Below, piece after piece: positions 55,701-61,700 of a DNA stretch of 64,000 nt. Source of the stretch: Rebecca billardiae RCC1528. Taxonomy: Eukaryota; Haptophyta. Where the stretch lies: contig OZ251234.1 of NCBI GenBank assembly GCA_965240325.2, positions 372,001 to 436,000 of the forward strand, in the 5' to 3' direction. A program made the translations under genes and the position numbers. The first letter of the stretch is position 1. Every line of letters begins with the position of its first letter. Below the pieces are notes generated by a model that searched no databases, was not told the DNA's origin, and worked only from the letters and a program-made list of their open reading frames with translations.

Positions 55701-58700
55701 ACGCTGCACAAGGTCGACTGCACGGACGCGTACCAGCACGCGCAGGCGGCGGCGACCGCGCTGCTCACCGACGCCACCTCCGTCGCGGTGACGAGCAAGG
55801 CGGCGTTCAGCTCGACCAACTCGTCGGTGGTGGACGTGGACGGCACGCGCCTGATGGGCGTGCGCCCCGGCACCGTCGGCGTCACCGCGCGCTGGGCGAG
55901 CATCGACAGCGAGATGTACGTGCTGTCGGTCTCGGACGTGCCGGTGGTCATCACGGCGCTGCAGCTCCAGTTCGCCAGCCTCGATCGCGACGACACGCTG
56001 CTCGGCGTCGCGGGCACGCAGCGCACCGTCAAGGTGCGCGTCGAGTTTGACGACGGCACCGTCTTCACCAACTTCATCACCAAGGTCGAGTCGTGGTGGA
56101 TCCCGACGTCCGACCTGCTGCTCTTCTCGAGCGGCGCGGCCTCGGCCGTCACCGTCTCGACCGAGGGCATGATGACGCTGCTCGACAACCACTTCGAGCT
56201 CGTGACGATGACGGTCACGTCGGCGTGCGACGCGGCGATGCTCGACGCAAACACGCTCGCCGCCAACCTCGCGCCCGCCGACTTCGACGTCGACCTGGGC
56301 AGCCAGTACGGCGTGCAGTTCCAGCAGGAGGGCGACACGCTCGAGGTCGCGCTGCGCATGCACTCGGACGGCGAGCTCAAGAACTTCCAGATCGATGTCG
56401 AGTTCGACGACGCGGTAGTGCTCGCGCAGTCGTACGTGCAGGGCGCCGACTGGGGCGGACAGTTCTCGTGCACGCTCAACGACCCGAGCAACAAGGTCAC
56501 GTGCATCGGCAACGACGCTGAGTCGACGGCGTCCGGCTCGGACCTCGAGCTGGCGGTCATCCAGTTCACGGCGCAGTCGACGGCGCACGTCACGTTCTCC
56601 GCGTCGATCATCGACGCGCTGCAGTTCGTGGGCGGCGTCGAGACGCGCCTCACCGACGCGACCGCTGTCGCCGGCCGCGGCGTGGCCGCGCTCACGCTCA
56701 GCCGGCTGCGCCGGCTCGCCGAGGTGCGCGCCAAGACGCAGCGCCGGACGGCCGCGCGGCGGCATGCGCGCGCGCACAACAACCGGCGCCGGCTGCAGAC
56801 CTCGTTCACCACCGAGGACATCGAGGACTTCGTGTACACAGAGTGGAGCCTCGACAGCGGCTGCGACGCCAAGTGCGACGTGCTCGGCGACCTGAACAAC
56901 GACTGCGTCTTCACGTCGTACGACGTGTTCGCCGCGTCGATCGTGTTCAGCGGCGTCGCGCTCGACGTGGTCAACCTCGGCGGCCTCTGCGCCAACATCC
57001 AGAGCCGGCTCGACCCGACGCTCGACGGCGACTTTGGCCTCTCCGACCTGACGTACCTGCTGCTCACGGTCGGGCGCAAGCGCCACTTTGTGACCAACGT
57101 GACCGTCGACTCGACCGCCGTGGTCGCAGGCACCCAGGGCAACGTCGAGCTCGCGCTCACGCTGGTGAACGCGGAGGGCGGCGCCGTCACGACGCAGGCG
57201 AGCGTGCGCTCCGAGATCAGCTACGACCAGAGCGAGGGCACCGCCCTCTTCGACGAGGGCACCGACGGCGGCACGTCGCCGGACGGCGGCTGGCTCGGCG
57301 TGCTCGATCACGTCGGCGCGGGCCGGTACTCGATGAAGGTGCACCCCGATCCGTTCTGGCTGACGGCGCGCACGTTCGGCATCGCGTTCATGCTCGAGAC
57401 GACCGACAGCTCGGGCAACTCGGACGACGACCGCAAGTACCCGTTCTTCGGCTCGAGCGTCGAGACGTACGCCGCGCAGGGCTTCACGTTCTCGCCGTTC
57501 GCCGAGCTGGCTGTCTCCGGCTTCTCCAACCTGACGCTGCCGCCGTCGCCGCCGCCGCTGCCGTCGCCGCCGCCGCCGCCGTCGTCGCCGCCACCGGACG
57601 TGCCCTCGCCGCCGCCCAAGCCGCCGCCGCGTCAGCCGCCACCGCCGAGTGCGCCGCCGCCGCCGCCGCCGGCACCGTCGCCAAGCCCGCCGCCCGCGCC
57701 GCCCGCGCAGCCGTCGCCGCCGCCGGGCCTGCCGTCGCCACCGCCGCCGCCGCCAAAGGTGTGCCCGACGACTGCGGAGCTGCTCAACGGCGCCTCCGCC
57801 ATGTTCGAGGCGAGCGCGTCGGGCCCGGGCTTCCCGCTCGACGGCACGTACTCGTCGACCAACCCGACCTTCTCGGAGGACTTTGGCTTCTTCTACGCGT
57901 ACGCGCCGCAGACGAGCGGCCGCGTGACCGCGTCGATCCAGGGCTACTCGTACCTCGAGCGCTCGCGCACGTTCACGATGAGCCGCAGCGAGGTGGCGAG
58001 CGTGAGCGTCGTCGTGCGCACGGACACGGTGTACGAGGACCGCAACGCGGTGCGCGTCGCGTACCAGGTGCGCGACGACGCGGGCCGCACGGACGTGGAC
58101 ACGAGCGGGCTGACGGTGCAGCTCGCGCTCGCGCACTCGAGCGGCTCGCCCACGAGCACCACGTCGTGCTCGTCGCCGTCGACGGGCGGCGTCGGCCTGT
58201 GCTCGGTGTCGCTGGGCAGCGAGTGGTTCTCGACGAGCGCGGGCTCGGCCACGGTGACCGTGTCGGCCAAGTACGGCAGCACGGTCGCCGCGAGCGAGAC
58301 GGGGGCCGCCATCACGCTGGACGCCTCGCCGGCGCACGGCACGCTGACGGCGGCGGGCATGCTCGCGACCACGGTCTCCTCGCCGCGCTTCCCGGGCGAC
58401 ACGTTCGACGTGAGGATCACCGCGCACACGGGCGGCTTCTCCATGCTGTTCTGGGGCATCACCGCGCAGTACGACACGTCGGTGCTCGAGTACGAGGGCG
58501 CGACCCAGAGCAGCCTGTACAACTCGCCGAGCGTCGGCGTCGACAGCGGCGCCGGCCTGATCAGCGCGTCCGTGCTCGACATCGCGGGCGGTGTGGACGA
58601 GGCGGACGTGCTGGGCACGGCCGTGCACGTGATCACGCTGAGCTTCCGCGTGGCCTCGGGCGCGCCGACCGGCGCGGTGCACGCCGACGTGCTCGCGCTC

Positions 58701-61700
58701 ACCGTGGACAACATGAACAACCAGGACCGCTCGTACGTGACCAACCAGGTTGGCTCGCTGCTCGACGACCGCGACGGGCTGCAGACGTCCGCGCGCCTGG
58801 CCGTGGAGGCGGAGGCGGTGGTGGGCGCGCACGCGTACACGGACGTGGCCGAGGTGGTGAACACCGCGCCGCTCACGGGCGACGCGCTCAGCGCGCAGGT
58901 CAGCGTGCTCGAGCACTACAACCGCGCGTCCACCTCGTCGGGCGAGGCGGCCACCTCCTCGTACACGTGCGCCACTGTCGCCAGCGCCGTGCTCTCGGTC
59001 GGCGCGTCGAGCTGCGCCGTGACGATCTCGGCCGCGCACAGCGCGGGCTCGGCGTCCGCCAGCATCGACGTCACCTCGGTGGACACCGCCGTGGTCGCGC
59101 AGACGCCGATGCGCGTGTGGTACCCGCTGAGCGCGACGATGAGCGTGTCGGACGCCGCTCTGGAGCGCGTCGACCTGCTGCAGAGCGCGTCGTCGTGCGG
59201 CTCGCCGGGCTACCAGAGCGCCGAGGTGAGCGTCGTCGCCGACTTTGGCGGCGCGTCGCTCACGACGGTGAGCGGCGTCGACGTGAGTTCGCTGGTGACG
59301 CTCGTCTCGGGCGACAGCGGCGTGGCGACCGTCGACGGCTCGATGGTGACGGGCGTGGGCGCCGGCTCGACGAGCGTGTCGCTCGGCGGCGGCGCGACGT
59401 CGCCGGCGAGCGTGGGCGTGAGCGTGAGCGACGTGGTGCTGACGGCCAACCTGACCGTCGTCGCCATCTCGACGCTCTCGTGGTCGACGACGCCGCCGTC
59501 CACGGTCTCGGCCGCGCACGGCACCACGTTCACCGCGGCCGCGGACGTGGCGCAGGTGCTCGAGCTCGAGGGCGACGAGGCGGGCGTGTACGGCTGGGCG
59601 AGCTTCTCGGACGGCACGACCGCGCGGGTGCCCGCGACGCAGCTGCAGCTCACGTCGCTCACGTCCGGCATCGAGCTGACGTCGGGCGACGCGTCGACGC
59701 CGTGGAAGATGGCGGTCGCCACCGGCGCCGCCTTCGAGTGCGGCGACCTGCTCTCCGCGTCGTGGAGCGTGTGCGGCGTCGTGGTGGCCGAGGACCTGGT
59801 GCCCGTGCTGCTCGACCGGCCGGGCGCGAGCGGCCTCAGCCTCGCGTCGTCGCGCTCGCGGCTCACCTCGCCGAGCGACCCCGCGGCCGCGACGCCGGTG
59901 TCCGTCTCGACGAGCGCGGAGATCACCGTGCTCGTCCAGTTCGAGACCGGCGACTCGCAGGACTTCAGCTCGGACGAGCGCGTGACGGTGGAGGTGCTCA
60001 ACCCGCTGTGCGCGACGCTCGAGTCGGGCACGGCCAAGCCGACCGTGCGCGTCAAGTTCACGCTCGACGTGGCCGCGTGCACGAGCGTGGAGGTGCGCGT
60101 CGCCGTGCCGTCGCTCGCGGTCTCGGAGACGCTCTCCGTGCCCATCGTGTACCTCGACGAGCTGTACGTCGGCGTCTCGCCGTACCCGGCGTACTCGAGC
60201 CCGGACTCGTCGACGTACGTGGTGAGCAGTCTGAACAAGATCGAGTGCACCGGCTACTACCAGCACGGCAAGGCGAGCGCGACCGCGCGGCTCACGGACG
60301 GCGACGAGATCTCGGTCACGTCGTTCGCGACGTTCGCCTCGACCGACTCGGCGGTCGTCCTCGTCGAGGCGCCCACGCGGCTGCGCGGCGAGAGCGCCGG
60401 GCTCGTCGACGTCACCGCGACGTGGGCGTCGACCGTGTCGACGCCGTACGCGCTCGAGGTCTCTGACACGCTCGTGCTCGTGACCGACCTCATCCTCACC
60501 TTCCAGGGGCTCACGCGCGGCACGCTGTACGGCGAGGTGGGGCACAGCCGCTCGGTGCGCGTCAAGGTGATCTTCTCCGACGGCACGCGCTTCTCCAACT
60601 TCCTCACCGACGTCGACTGGATCCCGACGAGCGAGCTGCTCACCTTCGCCACGAGCGCGCCCGCCGCCGTCTCGATCTCGACCGAGGGCGTGATGACGCT
60701 GCTCGGCAACCACCACGAGGCGGTGGGCGTGCAGGTGAGCAAGGCGTGCGACGGCTCGCAGGAGATGACGAACGAGCTCTTCGCCAACCTCAAGCCCGCC
60801 AACGGCGACGTCGACCTCGGCCACCAGTACGGCCTGCAGTTCTCGCAGGACTCGGACGGCACGTTTGAGGTCGCTGTGCGCGTGCACGCCGACGGCCTGC
60901 TCAACAACTTCCAGATCGACGTGTACATCGACCCCGCCGTGTTCCACGTCGCGTCGGAGGACGACTGCGAGCAGGGCGCGGACTGGGGCGGCATCTTCTC
61001 CTGCACGCCCAACGACCCAACCGACGTGGTCACCGTCGTGGGCAACGACGCCGAGTCGTCCGCGACGGGCGAGGCGATCGAGGTGGCGGTGATCAAGCTC
61101 ACGCCCAAGACATCGGCGCGCTCGACCATCTCCGCGCTCATCATCGACCTGGTGCAGACGAGCAGCGGCGTGGAGCAGCGGCTGAGCAACGTCGACGTGT
61201 TCGCCGGGCTGGGCGACGCGCTCGCCGTCGTCGACCGCCGCCGCGCGCGCCAGCTCTCCGCAGCGAACGTGCTCGCCGCCGCGGACGCGCGCGCCGCGCG
61301 CCGCGCGGCCGCCGCCGCCGCCGCCGCCGCGCGCGCCGCCAACCGGCGCGCGCTGCAGACGGCCTCGTTCACGTCCGCGCAGATCGTCGAGCTGGTGTAC
61401 GAGACGTGGGACCTGGACGACGAGGCGAACGGCAACTGCGACGCCAAGTGCGACGTGCTCGGCGACCTGGACGGCGACTGCGTCTTCACGTCGTACGACG
61501 TGTTCGCGGGCTCGATGGTGTACACGGGCATCCAGCTGGGCGTGGTCACGTGGAACGACCTCTGCCTCAACGTGCGGCAGCGGCTCAACGTCAACCTGGA
61601 CACGTCCTTCTCGCTGACCGACCTGCGCTACCTGCTGCTCGTCGTCGGGCGCAAGCTGCACTTCATCACCAGTGTCGAGTCGGACGACAGCGCGTGCGTC

